Below are positions 52,962-64,000 of a DNA stretch of 64,000 nucleotides, piece by piece. This DNA is from Tuctoria greenei (taxonomy: Eukaryota > Streptophyta > Magnoliopsida > Poales > Poaceae), in NCBI GenBank assembly GCA_036927565.1, contig JAYESD010000004.1, positions 93,438,942 through 93,502,941 on the forward strand. The letters run 5' to 3'. The notes beneath the pieces are model-generated. The model was not told the origin of the DNA. It saw only the letters and a list, made by a program, of their open reading frames with translations, and made no database searches. The first letter of the stretch is position 1; every line of letters starts with the position of its first letter. The position numbers and the translations under genes are program-made.

Positions 52962-55000
52962 TTCAACAAGTTCGGAGGCCTTGTTGAAAACACGGTAGGC
53001 CTGTCTTTCTCAGACACAACATCTTTCAAACCTCGGATGTGATCGCCCTTGAGGAGTTTTTGAAGGTTCCTCATACCAACATGTGCTAGCCGTCTATGCC
53101 ACAGCCAACCCATGTTGGTTTTTGCAATCAAGCATGTGTCGAGTTCGGCTTTATCCTTGTTGAAGTCAACAAGGTAAAGCTTTCCCTTTAACATAACCTT
53201 GAATGCAACGGAACCATCACTTCTCCTTGAGACGGTCACACCCTCGTTAGTAAACAGGCAATTATAACCTTTGTCGCATAACTGAGATATGGACAGCAGG
53301 TTATAATCTAAAGATTCAACGTGTAAAACATGCGAAAGAGTATGTTCAGAAGATATTGCTATTTTACCGGTACCGAGGACCCTTCCTTGACTGTTATCCC
53401 CAAAGTAGATGCCTTCGTTTGGGTCCTGGTTCACTTCATACTCCACAAACATCCTCCTTTCTCCGGTCATGTGGTTGGTGCATCCACTGTCTAGCACCCA
53501 TTTGGATCCACCGGAGGAGTAGGCCTTGCGTTTACCTTCCTTAGCCATGAGGCAAGTTCCATTCGCCTTCTTTGCACCGAGCGTGGGGAATAGTGTGGGT
53601 TTCTTGGACATGCTTTCAATGGCTATGCTAGCCATTTCTTCTTCATCGGACGATGAGGACTCATCGTTTGAGTCCCATTCCTTTCCGATGTGTGCTTGTT
53701 CAACTTGTTTCTTCTTCTTGAAGAATTTCTTCGGTTGAGGCTTGAACTCTTTACTCTTCTTCTTGTTGTCCTCATACGGGCAATCGACTATAAAGTGATT
53801 GTATTCACCACAATTATAGCATGCCCGCCTCATCTTTGGCTTTGTCTTCTCCTTGCATTTTCCTTCACTCGATTTTGCTCCTTGTCTTTTCTTCATAATT
53901 CTTTTGAACTTCTTCATGAACAAAATCATATCTTCTTCGTCCAGCTCGCTGCTTTCATCACCGCTGTCCTCCTCAAGCTGTGCTTCTCTTGCTTCTTTGG
54001 ATAGAGGCTTGAGTGAGCACTTTAGGGCAACTCCCTTCTTCTTAGCTGATGTGAGATCGGCTATTTCTTTTACGTGCTTGGCTTGCTTCTCCATCATCTC
54101 AAAGTTGATAATTTTGCCAAGCAGTTCATCCGGAGTCATTTTCTTGTACCCGGGACTTTCTCGGATCATAGAACAAAGTGTGACGTTGCGAGGCATAAAG
54201 GCTCTAAGGATGATCTTTACAACCTCGTGGTCATTCCACTTTTTGCTCCCATATGATTGAACCTTGTTCACAAGAGTCTTCAGTCTGTTGTACATGTCTT
54301 GGGGAGACTCATCTTCCTCAATCACGAACCTTCCTAGTTCGCCTTCAATCATTTCAATCTTTGCCTCCCGCACATGCCAGTCACCTTCATGTGCTGTCTG
54401 TAGTGTGTCCCAGATTTCTTTGGCAATTTCCAATCCGTCCACCTTTGTGAATTCATCTCGACTTAGAGATGAGGTGATAACGGCTGCGGCTTGGGCATTC
54501 CTGTGAATGGCTTGCTCTTGACTTGGCGTGAGCTCTTCATCGTCATCAGGGATGTTTATTCCTGTGCACACAATATGCCATAAACTTGGGTTAAGGGAAA
54601 TCAAGTGCATATTCTTATTTTGCCTCCACATGGAGTAATCACTCCCATCGAAGTGTGGGGCTTTTCCGAGAGGAATAGATAGATAATGATTGCTGTTAGA
54701 GTTTAAACGGTCATAGTTAAAAGGATATCGGGAGTAGTCGGTGTGACTACTCCCCTTCTTCTTTTCTTCGACTTTAGATTTCCCTTTGGAAAGCGCTTTC
54801 TTTCTAAGGAGTGCTTTCAGCTCCAATGTCTCCTCATCATCATCATCAAAGTCTTGAATGGCTTCGAGATACTTTTCAAGCTTTTGGTGCTTGTCATTGT
54901 TCATTTCATCCTGGTTGTTGATTTTCTGAACTTCCTTCATGTCCGACATGATCTCTTCGAGCGGTTGCACTCTTTCTTGAAGAACCTGCTCTGATACCAA
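52892..55000 (-). pseudogene. Gag, protease and pre-integrase of copia D; integrase core deleted
   Basis: A 702-codon minus frame. The likely start is MSDMKEVQKINNQ near 54949. Gag has HYLSIPLGKAPHFDGSDYSMW, NMHLISLNPSLWHIVCTG, the UBN2-type helical region, ILRAFMPRNVTLCSMIRES and the knuckle CYNCGEYNHFIVDC (about residue 390). The protease has WVLDSGCTNHMTG (about residue 497, catalytic DSG). The GAG-pre-integrase domain WLWHRRLAHVGMRNLQKLLKG (about residue 635) is followed by VSEKDRP at about 53004. There the frame jumps to sequence that in the parent lies after the integrase core (AYRVFNKASELVEVARDVVF in the RT frame). The whole D,D35E core is absent and the two parts are out of frame. Confidence 0.9.
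54988..54999 (-). other. Primer binding site of copia D (initiator-Met tRNA)
   Basis: The complement reads TGGTATCAGAGC, the standard plant initiator tRNA-Met primer site, two bases from the LTR edge. Confidence 0.9.
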
Positions 55001-55001
55001 T

Positions 55002-56560
55002 TGAATGTACGCCTAGAGGGGGGGTGAATAGGCCTTCTTGAATTTTCTCGGTTCCTGTAGCACTTCAACAAAAAGGTCAAAAATAGATATATCGGACTAG
55101 TCCGGTAATGTGCGGACTAGTCCGGATTTCACGGGCTAGGTTGATCAAGTTAAGTCAATTTGATTGTTTCGTTGACGTTTGCAGCGGAAATATAAACTTT
55201 AACAACAGTTAAATAGTTGTAAGTCAAGTTTTATTGCTAGTATGATCCTTGTTCAACTAATTAACTTGAATTCAACAAAAGGAATCAACCCTAGATAATC
55301 TTGATCAACTAGAATGATGAACACAAACGAACGAGACACAAGATTTATCCCGTGGTTCGGTTACCACGAAGGCAGCCTACATCCACGTTGAGGAGCCCAC
55401 AAAAGGACCGGGTCTTCACCAACCCTTCCCTCGTCGGATCGCCACGAAGGCCAATCCTCTTCCACTAACCACACAAGGGTAAATCACCAAGTTGAAGGGG
55501 CGATCTCACAAGTTGAGAGCTCCCTTGATTACAAGTTTCAAGACCACCAATAACACACTTCGAAATATACAAATTGAGATGCAAGAGTGTGTTAGAGATT
55601 CAAACCAAGAGCTCAATCGTGTGCCAAGTGCCTCTCCAATGATCTACAAGTGATCTTCAATGGATTGATTGATTTTGCACTTAATTTCATGGAGAGAGAT
55701 GGTTTTTGAGTCTCTTGGGAGGTGTGATGGCGCTAGGGTTCGAGAGAGGTGAAAGTGGGCCGTGCACCTCTATTTATATGGGGTTTCCAAAAGTTACCGT
55801 TAGGGTTCAGAAAGATCGGACTAGTCCGTGGTGGTGACCGGACTAGTCCGGTGTGCCGTGCAAAGCAAACCCTAAGTGTCCAGGAATATCGGACTAGTCC
55901 GGTTCAAAACGGACTTGTCCGATTTTGCTACTGGAAAGCTTCGGACTAGTCCGATTGTCATCGGACTTGTCCGTACACATGAAACCCTAAGTGTTTAGGA
56001 TGACAAGTCCGCACTTGGAGGACTTGTCCGATTTAGATCAGGGTGTATATCGGACTAGTCCGTTTGGACACCGGACTTGTCCGAAGTGGATCAGAATGAA
56101 TATCGGACTAGTCCGGGTCACAACGGACTGGTCCCATTTTGTGTGACTTGTGCATTGTTAAGGACTAGTCCGCACTGGGGAGGACTAGTCCGAAGTGGAA
56201 CAGAAAGATATCGGACTAGTCCGGTGATGACCGGACTTGTCCGATCTGGTGCAGAATGTGATATCGGACTAGCCCGGCTGATATCGGACTAGTCCGGTCC
56301 TGTATAGCTTTGTGCATTGTGTGTGTGTGATTAAATGAGATTGAGCTCTTGGGTGTGTTTCCTTAACACACTCCATGCATACTAAACTACTAATTTCTTC
56401 TCCTTGAGCTCAAATTCATTTTCCTTCTCAATTTCCCTCTTTTTGGTACTTTGCTCATTTTTCATCATTTTCCTGCATTCATCTCAACAAAAGGATTAGG
56501 ATCCCAATTGCTTGTCATAAATCATCCAAAACCCACAAGGGAGTCCTAGATGCACTTTCA
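55002..56560 (-). repeat. 5' LTR of copia D
   Basis: 1559 bp with the same ends, TATA box (55771-55779) and nine-pair array (about 55816-56300) as the other LTR. One pair is intact here (GGACTAGTCCGGTGATG near 56214) where the 3' LTR has GGACTATTTCGG. Confidence 0.95.
55816..56300 (-). repeat. Paired-palindrome array in the D 5' LTR
   Basis: Same nine pairs as in the 3' LTR, at equivalent positions, with scattered single-base differences. It lies directly upstream (minus) of the TATA box that would drive the element transcript. Confidence 0.9.
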
Positions 56561-59500
56561 GCTGTACCACCTTGGCCCCCACTCCATTCTTGTGGTGTCG
56601 ATCTTTGTCCACTTCTGCGAGATGTGGGCTGGTATTCCTCCCTGCATCGAGCTCTTCCGCACCTTCTTCACCATCCACACCACCGACCAGAGTGACGAGT
56701 ACCTTGGCTTCTATTACTTTGTGAAGCGCAAGAAGTGCCCGTACAAGTACTTGCGGTCGTTCCCTTTTGGCAAGTGGGACGACTGGAAGAAGGATTGGAT
56801 CGTCATCAGGGCAGAGGAGCATGAGAGGCTGGAGTTGCCCGTAGGCCTCCCCAACGTCGACACTGAAGCTTGGAGTGAAGTTCCGGTGTTGTCGGACGCC
56901 TTCAACCCTGCTCTGACCAGGATCCGCTAGTGCGTGGAACGAGGGGTGACTCCTCAGGCGGTATTTCGCAACTTCCTGGCCAACAGGTGGGCTCCGCTGA
57001 AGAAGAGGGAGAAGCTTGCTTGGGCCCTCAACAGTGTGATGGACGATGACCGGATCGAAACTGATTTGAAGTCCAACCTGGAAGGCGCAGCCTTGGAGCT
57101 TCACCTCAAGAAGTTCCAACACGGCATCGAGTCGAGGGCGACTACTTGTCTCTGCCGGTGGCTTTCCTCCCTTTGAACATGGAGGCAGAGTTCAGCAGGG
57201 AGCTCCGGCGGAAGATGCTGGTGCTTGATGACCTCGGTGTCGTTGAGAGGCATTCAACCACCGGGTTGATGATCTCCGGAGCTTTCGAGGCTGGTCCCCC
57301 TTCCGTCCCGGAACAGAGAGTTGAAGTCGCGGGCAAGGGCAAAGAGTTGGTCGAGCCCTCGAGCCGGAAAAGGAAGCTAAAGCATTCTGATGGGAGGTCC
57401 GTCAGGCCTGCTCCTTCCACTGCGGCTCCTTCTCCCCGGAGGGAGAGGTCTTCAACGGCGGCAGCCATTCCAGCATCGGCACCTCCCCGAGGTGCTAGTT
57501 TCGGCAGGGTGGCTACAGTACCAGGACTAGCTGATGGCTTTGGGTCCGGAAGTTCTTCCCCATCGAGGGGGACCTGGACCAAAGCAGAGCCAACGGCTGC
57601 AGCAAGCTCCAGGGAACCTTCTGGAGCAGACATGCCAATGGCCCCAGGGTCCAGTCCTGAGCATCCAGAGAAGAGGTTCCGTGCTAATTGGTGTGGAAAC
57701 CTTCCGAGGTAGTTTTTGTTTTTTTACCTCAATTGGTTGTTTTGTGTTATAACTGTGTTTTAAGTGTCTTCGTCCTCCATCCACAGGGTACCCAAGAGAG
57801 GAGCAGAAGCTCCTGTTCCTACCACAATATCTGAAGCTGTGCAGGCGGAGGCTCCGGCTCCAATCCTAGTGCCGCCCCAAGGAGTGGTTGAGGCTGCGAC
57901 AGCTCCGGCGCCGGCTGTCGTAGTCTTGGACCTTGACTCATCCCCAGAGGCTCCCGTGCTAGTGCCGGACCACGGGAATGAAGATGTACCAGCGGCACCT
58001 GCCCCAGAGGTTGAAGCTCCAGGTTTGGACGCTGAAATGGTGGTCGCTCCGGCCCCAGAACCGGAGACATCTGCGATTTCGGTCCTAGAATCAGAAGTTG
58101 TTGGAGCCCTGGCGGTGGAGCTGGTGTTTGATGATGCCCCGGCGGTAGAGACGGTGGTTAATGAAGCTCCGGTGCCTGAGCCAGTTATCGAGGAAGTTCC
58201 AGCGGTAGAGCTGGTTGCTGCAGAAGTTCTGGCGCCTGAGCCAATCGCTGCAGAGGTGCCGGTACTCGAGTACATGATGGTCGAAGCTTCAGCGCCTAGG
58301 CCGGCAGTGGAGGAGGCGCCAACGTCGAAGCCAGAAATGGCTTCAGCTCCGATTGAACCTCCAATGCCTTCCTCAGAGGGGGTGGTCCCGGAGGTGCCCG
58401 CGCCTGAGCCAGGGTGCCTAGATGAAGTTGCTGGCCCCCTGCTTGAGGGACCACTGGTTGACGACCTGGCAGCGGGACCTTCGGAGCCAAATCCGGAGGT
58501 TGAAACTTCTGTAGCAGGACCTTCCTCGACGGCTGTCAAGGCTATTCTGGAGGGTGGCCCTAGTGCCGCGGAAGCTCAAGGAACCGCTCTTGTAGAGTGG
58601 GACCCAATTTTGTCGCGGAGAACCTGCTGGAATCAGTGGAGATGACCCCGGCAGGTCCGGACTCGATCCCTCTATCGTTTTCTGTTGAAAATGCCTGCTC
58701 CAGTCTTCATCAGGTTCAGCTTGCTTTTTACCATGACAGCAAGGCTCTCGAGGAGGAGCGTCAAAATCGTAGGAGGTGGCGCAACCGTCTCCAATTGGAG
58801 ACCAAGCTGGCGCAGTCAAGGCTGGCTGACGACAAGGAGTGGGTGAGAAAGGAGAAGATCCGCCTGGAGTACTGGGGTAAGCTGCTGGATGAGAGGGAAA
58901 GCATGATGCGATCCCTTGACAACAAGTCCCAGGCCATTTACGAACAGGCCAAAGCTGCTAATAGCACAGCAGATGATCGCCAAGAGAGGCCCGACGCCAT
59001 CCACGCCAGTCTCGTCAAGCACCGGGAGGCTCTTGATGAGCGGGAGAGAAGCTCGAGGATGAAGAGCAAAAACTCCTAAAGCTGCGGGACAATGTCGTGA
59101 AGAGGGAAGAAGAGCTAACTCTGGGTGACAAGAGTCTCGAGGAGCACACCAAAAAATTGGACGAGTGCTGCGAGAAAGAGGAGAAGAAGGCCTGGCAGCA
59201 AGGACAGGAACTCCACACGAGGGAAACTGACGTTGCTGCTAGGGAGAAGAAGGTGCGGGGCCAAGAGAAGGAGCTGGTTAACCGCCGGAACGAGATCCAC
59301 CTCCGGGAGGAAGAGCTCAGTAAACTCTAAAGGAAGGTTGCTAAAAAGATTCAGCAGAACGCCAAAGAGGTGGAGCATCTTGCTCGGGAGAACTCGGAGC
59401 TTACGGCGGCCAAAAGATCCTTGGAGGAGATGCGAATTGGCAGGGTTGCGGAGTACCAACAAGTTTGGGACTTTCTGGGCAAAGCCAATGACGCACTGAC

Positions 59501-59810
59501 GCCAATGGGTTTTAGTCCCGTGCATTCGAATGATCCAGAACCGGAGCTGGACCAGGCGTTGCAGGCGCTGAGTTCGGCAGGAAACAAGCTCTCCAAGATG
59601 GGCGATGTCATTGCGGACCAGCTGGAAACCGAGGGACAATCCTTGGCCAAGAGCGTTGCAGAATTTGTTCTGTTATGCTACACAAGCCGGGACCCCCAAT
59701 TCCATCTGGACCCGGTGCTCAAAGGTCCCATCGACGGAGAGGGAGAAGCTGCCCAGGCCAGCGTTTCTGAGGTTGCCCAGAAGGTCGCCTCGTTCTTCCA
59801 TAGGGTCTAG
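56561..59810 (+). pseudogene. Antisense gene of element C, 3' segment (domain, disordered repeats, coiled coil)
   Basis: It resumes with YHLGPHSILVVSIFVHFCEMW, PPCIELFRTFFTIHTTDQSDEY, FYYFVKRKKCPYKYLRSFPFG and WKKDWIVIRAEEHERLELPVGLP (putative gypsy-type transposon domain, about 56566-57120). A TAG at 56929 fits CAG to TAG. A frameshift near 57130 leads to LPLNMEAEFSRELRRKMLVLDDLG and a Ser/Arg/Pro-rich linker. A 78-bp intron (57709-57786) follows. Then come Ala/Pro/Glu/Val repeats of APxPEPxxEEVPA type (57790-58560), a long charged coiled coil (58720-59350) and the tail MGFSP..ALSSAGNKLSKMGDVIADQLETEG, ending at VASFFHRV (59810). Domain order and intron match element A. The function is unknown. 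Confidence 0.82.
57709..57786 (+). other. Intron of the element C antisense gene
   Basis: GTAGTTTTTG to CCATCCACAG, AT-rich, between NLPR and RVPKRG codons. It is shared with element A, so it predates both insertions. Confidence 0.78.
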
Positions 59811-61078
59811 GACCATCTCCTTGTAGCTACCGCTTGTATCCTCTCTTATTTTTCTCCAATTTTGTAATCTCTTGTCTCCAAATGAATGAAATCCAAGTTT
59901 ATGAATGAAATCCAAGTTTTTTATGAATTTCATTTTTTGTCTTCAAAACCTTTGTCCCGCTTGGCCCCCTGGTAAATGTACGCAATTTCATTGTGAACAT
60001 GTACCAAGAGGATGTAACAGTTGTTGAAGACTCGCGTGCTTCAGTGTTGTAGAGCATAGTTTCGAAGTCTTCAAGAGTGAAGGCTCCCTGAGGTTGTCGG
60101 AACTTAAGGGCTCCAGCCTTGACCATCATCGGAGCTTGGTAGCTCAAGCAGTGGTCTCTATCAACACGTAGAGCGTCGACAGTTAGTCCCCTGAAGTCTT
60201 CAAACCACCTTTTGTTCACTTTGACGGCTAGCCCCATGGATTTACCAGAGCTGAGTAGCTCCAGCGATGCTAGCTAACAATGTTGTAAACATCGACTACA
60301 AGCCATCAGGGGATGCCAGAGCTTTAATAGCTCCGGCTTAATTCACCATCATCATGAGATCTCTATTTTTCCTGCACACTGAAGTCAAGAAAAATGGTAA
60401 AATTCGTTTCCTATCTATATCTCAGTTGCGACTTACTATTCTCGTAAGAAATTTTTGGGTCGAGCACAATTCTTCATACAATCAATTGCACTGAGTTGTT
60501 TTCTCCAAGTCCAATTGTTTTCAGGACCCGCCTTACTTCGGACTGCCGGGGTGTAGGTAGAGTGGCGTACTTAGGGTACAGGACTAGGCTATGTCGATAG
60601 CACACTCCGGACCTAGATTGGATGGCGGCATTCAGGCGAGTGAGCCATTCAACGACATGAAAACCCGAAGGAATTAACAATGCGACTCAAGTTGTACAAG
60701 AATTAGTCGATCTAAAAAATTCTTGAGAATCGCACGACTTTGTTATAGACAAGAAAGATAAAAATAAAAAATAATTAGCTTGTATAAAGTAAATGCACGT
60801 GGAGTCTGTTTTCACACAAAGATGTCTTTCATTATAGGTCCGGGGTAGAGGGGAAACAAGTACACCCTTAGGGTACGGAACCAGGCTAAGTGTGTTTTGT
60901 TTCTTGTTTGAGCCAAGGTAGCCAGCTACAATTTTAGTTCTGAGACTGTGACAAGTGTTGCCTGAACTTTACAGACCTTCCTGAGAAGGTCCGGCTGTTC
61001 TCCCGGAGGAGCTACCCGACTCTGTACAATGACTCTATAACATACATCACGTGTAATTATAGACTCACCTCCGTGATA
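59811..61078. other. Convergent spacer of element C
   Basis: Between the ends of the antisense gene (plus) and pol (minus). It has three GGAGCT..TAGCTC-like imperfect palindromes (60131, 60248, 60319) and no coding domain. It is similar in content to 26835-28149. Confidence 0.5.
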
Positions 61079-62717
61079 TTAAGCGTAGAACTTATGGAGG
61101 TGCTCAATGTTCCAAGGATTAGGGAGAGGTGTCCCATCCTCGGTTGCCAAGCGAACACATCCGGGACGGGTTACTTTAATCACTCGGAAGGGTCCTTCCC
61201 AGCTGGGGGAGAGTCTGTTTAACCCTTCTTTGGATTGTATTCTCCGTAGCACCAGATCGCCTTCCTTGAGCTGTCGGCTGTGAACATGCCTTTGGTGATA
61301 GCGCCGGAGAGCATGGCGGTATAGGGCATTCCAAACAGCTGCTCGACACCTTCCCTCTTCAAGGAGGTCAAGGTCTTCATGCCGGAGCTGGTCCTGCGCG
61401 GCATCGTCGAAGGTCCAGACCTAAAGCGACCCCAAGGTGATTTTTGGAGGAAGGACTACTTCAGCTCCATACACCAGGAAGAAGGGTGTCTCTCCAGTTG
61501 ATCGGTTTGGAGTTGTCCTGTTGGCCCATAGAGTGGGCGGAAGTCTTCGATCCAATTGGCTCCATGTTTTTTTAGACGCTCTTATGTGCGCGTCTTGAGT
61601 CCTTTTAGGATTTCTGCATTTGCTCTCTCGGCTTGGCCATTGCTTGTCGGGTGAGCTACGGAAGCATAGCTGACTTGAATGCCGAGATCTTCGCAATATC
61701 CTTGGAATGCAGAGCTTGTGAATTGGGTCCCATTATCGGTTATAATTTTTTTTGGGACTCCAAATCTGCATACGATGGACTGTAAGAAGTTGATGGTTGA
61801 TTGCTTGTTTATTATCACAACTGGAGTTGCTTCCGGGAATTTGGTGAATTTGTCAATGGCGACGTACAGGAACTTGTAACCTCCGACGGCTCTTGGGAAA
61901 GGTCCCAAGATATCCATCCCCCACACAGCAAAATTCCATGTAGTAGGTATCATTTGTAGAGGTTGGGTCGGTTTGTGAATATGTTTTGCATGAAACTGGC
62001 ATGCTTCACATTTCTTCACCAGCTCAGTTGCATCCTGGAGCACTGTAGGCAAGTAAAAGCCATGCCGAAAGGCTTTACCGACCAGCGTGCTAGAAGACGC
62101 GTGGTTCCCACACTCGCCTCCATGGATTTCTACGAGGATCTCGCAAATTCTTCCATTGTAATGCACCGCATTAGGACGCCGTTAGCACCGCGCCGGTAGA
62201 GATCCCCTTCTACCAGCGTGTATCTTTTAGCCAATCTGACTATCCGGTCAGCGAATACATTATCTTCAGGAAGGAAGTTGTCTTTCAAGTAGCTCCGGAT
62301 CTCCGAGATCCATGCATCAGAGCTATCTTGAGCATTTGAGTCTTGCGTGCTGGGTTGCTCGGAGCTTCTGGCAGCACCTACGTCCCTTGATGGCTGCCAT
62401 GGTAACAGGGCCATCGGGACTGCCAGCTTTGAGGTGCTGGTCTCGCCCCCTTCGCTCAGTTCGGCAGGCTGAGCTGTCGGTTTAGACAACCTCTGGACGA
62501 ATGTTCCGTCGGGAGCTGGAGCTCCGGTTGACGCTTTCGTCGAGAGTTCGTCAGCTTCAGCGTTATGGAGACGTTGTACATGGTGGAGGTCCAGGACTTT
62601 GAAGTCCTTCTGAAGCCTCTGGACTTCAAGGAGATAGGCAACTAGTTGGGGATGGTTGCAGGAGCATTCACCCTTCACCTGTTTAATGATGAGCTGCAAA
62701 TCTCCCTTGACCAACAA
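61079..62717 (-). pseudogene. RNase H end and integrase of Tat element C
   Basis: From 62717 the minus frame gives the end of RNase H (LVKGDLQLIIKQVKGECSCN, ADELSTKAS) and the linker to integrase (YLKDNFLPEDNVFADRIVRLAKRY). A one-base deletion near 62140 shifts the frame. The integrase then reads EIHGGECGNHASSSTLVGKAFRHGF, KKCEACQFHAKH (zinc domain), WGMDILGPFPRAVGGYKFLYVAIDKFTKFPEA, ITDNGTQFTSSAFQGYC and GQAERANAEILKGLKTRT, so all three DDE residues are present. After a stop at about 61580 the C-terminal part reads RTTPNRSTGETPFFLVYGAEVVLPP. Pol ends at the complement of 61079-61081. It is better kept than element A. Confidence 0.87.
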
Positions 62718-64000
62718 CTACTTGACACCATATAATAGTGCCACCTTTAGTCCGTAAATGAGTGCTTCATATTTCGCCATGTTGTTGGTTGCCTTGAAGT
62801 CAAGGTGCACCATGTATTTAACCTTCTCCCCGGTTGGAGCGAGGAGAAGGACTCCAGCTCTGGACCCCTGCTTCTGCATGGATCCGTCGAAGTAGAGAGT
62901 CCAGTGAGGCTCGGTGAAGATCGAAGCCTTGAGTTCCGGCTTCTGCTCACTAGGGCCGCCAGGGTTTGATGTAGAGGGGGTCCATTCTACCATAAAGTCC
63001 GCCAATGATTGACTTTTGATTGCTTGTCTTGGGACGAATTCAAGGTCAAACTCGGCCAATTCCGCTACCCACTTTGCAATGTTCCCAGTGGAGTTGGGAT
63101 TATGCAAAATTGCTCGCAGTGGATATGAAGTCACCACTGAGATCTTGTGAGCTTGGAAATAGTGTCGGAGCTTCCTGGAAGCAATAAGAACTGTGTATAG
63201 CAGTTTATGTACTTCCAGGTACTGAGTTTTGGCATCACGGAGTACTTTACTGATGAAGTACACTGGGCGTTGGACTGTCCGGACCCCCCCCCCCCCGGAG
63301 GGACCCGGAGCTTCCTCCTCATCGACCCGAACCCTCCCGGAGGGGTCCGGACCTTCTTCGGGGATCGTCGGGTCCTTGTTGGAGGAACCCGAAGCTTCTT
63401 CAGGAGTGACCTGGACCCTCCCAGGGGGGTCCGGCTCTTCTTGCTCAACAAGAGTAACTCCTTGTTGACTCAAGTCTGGGTGCTGGGACCCAGACTCGCC
63501 TTCAGGAACCTCCTGACTCTCCCGGAGGGGTCTGGATTCCTGAGCTTGTAGCGGTTCTGGTCTCTCCGCAACCAGAACCATGCTGACAACCTTGTCAGTT
63601 GCCAAAATGTAAAGAAGTAGAGGCTCACCAAGGTTTGGAGCTACCAAGGTTGGTAGAGTGGTGAGGAGCTGCTTTAGCTCCTGAAACGCCTTTTCTGCTT
63701 CTTCAGACCACTGGAATGGTCCGGACTTCCTCAATAGCTTGAAAAAGGGTAGTGCCCGTTCCGCCAGTCTTGAGATGAACCGACTGAGGACGGCTAGACA
63801 TCCAGTCAGCTTCTGGACGTCCTTGACGCGGGCTGGTGGCCGCATATCTTCAATGGCTTTTATCTTCACCGGATTTGCCTCCATGCCTCGGTGGTTTACT
63901 AGGAAACCAAGAAGCTTTATGGAGCTAACCCCAAAGACACATTTGTCTGGGTTCAGCTTTGTGCGAGTGACTCGCAACTTGTCGAAGACAGCTTGCAATG
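62718..64000 (-). pseudogene. RT thumb, repeat-bearing connection and RNase H of Tat element C (runs off the window)
   Basis: The minus frame is open for 426 codons from the window edge: LRVTRTKLNPDKCVFGVSSIKLLGFLVNHRG, KDVQKLTGCLAVLSRFISRLAERALPFFKLL, FQELKQLLTTLPTLVAPNLGEPLLLYILATDKVVSMVLVAE. There follows an insert of about 95 residues rich in Pro, Gly, Glu and Ser (GPDPSGRVRVDEEEAPGPSG-like repeats). Then come RPVYFISKVLRDAKTQYLEVHKLLYTVLIASRKLRHYFQAHKISVV and RNase H (LYFDGSMQKQGSRAG, NNMAKYEALIYGLK). A TAG at 62718 ends the frame. In the RNase H, Glu of MAEYEAL is Lys (MAKYEAL), a possible active-site loss. The YVDD region lies outside. Confidence 0.87.

Larger units (their letters stand above)
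46434..56560 (-). mobile_element. Copia element D (SIRE/Maximus-like), young insertion lacking the integrase core
   Basis: Two LTRs (46434-47991 and 55002-56560) flank a minus-strand internal region. GCTGT is duplicated at both edges (46429-46433 and 56561-56565), and the interrupted antisense gene of C reads across when D is ignored. The order on minus is LTR, initiator-Met PBS, Gag, protease, pre-integrase domain, (integrase missing), RT, RNase H, array-bearing spacer, third ORF, PPT, LTR. The LTRs differ by about 15 substitutions and one 1-base indel by eye, about 1 percent. SIRE/Maximus is inferred from the LTR ends, the extra ORF after pol and the RNase H tail. Confidence 0.92.
44803..64000 (-). 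mobile_element. Tat-lineage element C, 3' part, split by copia D
   Basis: Read on minus from the right edge, C has RT, RNase H, integrase (64000-61079), the convergent spacer, the antisense gene (on plus, 46196-46433 plus 56561-59810), a PPT (45670-45658) and the 3' LTR (45657-44803). Gag, protease and the 5' LTR lie beyond the window. Copia D occupies 46434-56560. C is closely related to A but better preserved. Confidence 0.9.

Noticed and set aside
57760..58539. 259-codon minus frame opposite the C antisense gene
   Set aside because: It is a shadow of the Ala/Pro/Glu repeat region; Gly/Ser/Thr/Ala-rich with no domain, while the plus frame aligns with element A.
1..64000. Endogenous pararetrovirus
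   Set aside because: No movement protein or coat-protein region of that kind; every RT found sits in an LTR element or a LINE relic.

Overview
The window is plant nuclear DNA, almost certainly from a grass (Poaceae). It holds nested Ty3/gypsy Tat, Ty3/gypsy Tekay/Del-like and Ty1/copia SIRE/Maximus-like retrotransposons, two CACTA (En/Spm) DNA transposons and a LINE relic. Cues are the plant initiator-Met primer site TGGTATCAGAGC, LTRs with TG..CA ends, a spliced CACTA TnpA-type gene, and family-typical proteins. I cannot name the species. No intact host gene is visible. The only host-like coding segment is a fragment of a DnaQ/WRN-type 3'-5' exonuclease near 13.0 kb. No tRNA, rRNA or CRISPR was seen.

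Left block (1-12.2 kb), four nested levels. A copia element E (minus strand; 5' LTR 10620-12178, broken gag 9422-10566) was hit in gag by an unnamed LTR-like sequence F (8044-9421). F was hit by a Tekay-like gypsy element (integrase 1-373 and 4156-5200, 3' LTR 5215-8043). That element's integrase was hit by a 3.8 kb solo-LTR-like insert (374-4155) flanked by AACTCA.

Middle (12.2-35.3 kb). An exonuclease fragment, a long hairpin and minisatellites are followed by a decayed CACTA element (CACTA-1, transposase 15280-18725). CACTA-1 has a roughly 70-bp repeat array at 19028-20035 and 32980-34078. Inside the array sits a complete 12.9 kb Tat-type element A (20036-32979, duplicated target GTGGC). 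It has gag-pol on plus and a spliced antisense gene on minus between pol and the 3' LTR. A LINE reverse transcriptase relic follows.

Right block (35.3-64 kb). A better preserved CACTA element (CACTA-2, from 35319) has a TnpD-type transposase and a multi-exon TnpA-type gene. It is interrupted by Tat element B (5' LTR 43115-43974 and part of gag). B runs into inverted Tat element C (minus strand, 3' LTR 44803-45657, pol running off the right end). C's antisense gene is split by a young copia element D (46434-56560; LTRs of 1558 and 1559 bp; flanking GCTGT). D has lost its integrase core but keeps an intact RT/RNase H frame and an extra third ORF.

The most unusual signal is an array of paired 12-bp palindromes (consensus CGGACTAGTCCG / CGGACTTGTCCG). 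Within each pair the two sites start 20-21 bp apart. Pairs repeat every 51-53 bp (sometimes 58) in the copia D LTRs and the unrelated gypsy Tekay LTR, and every 66 bp in copia E. In D, E and Tekay the array lies just upstream of the LTR TATA region, and in D a second copy lies upstream of the third ORF. It looks like a shared LTR regulatory module.
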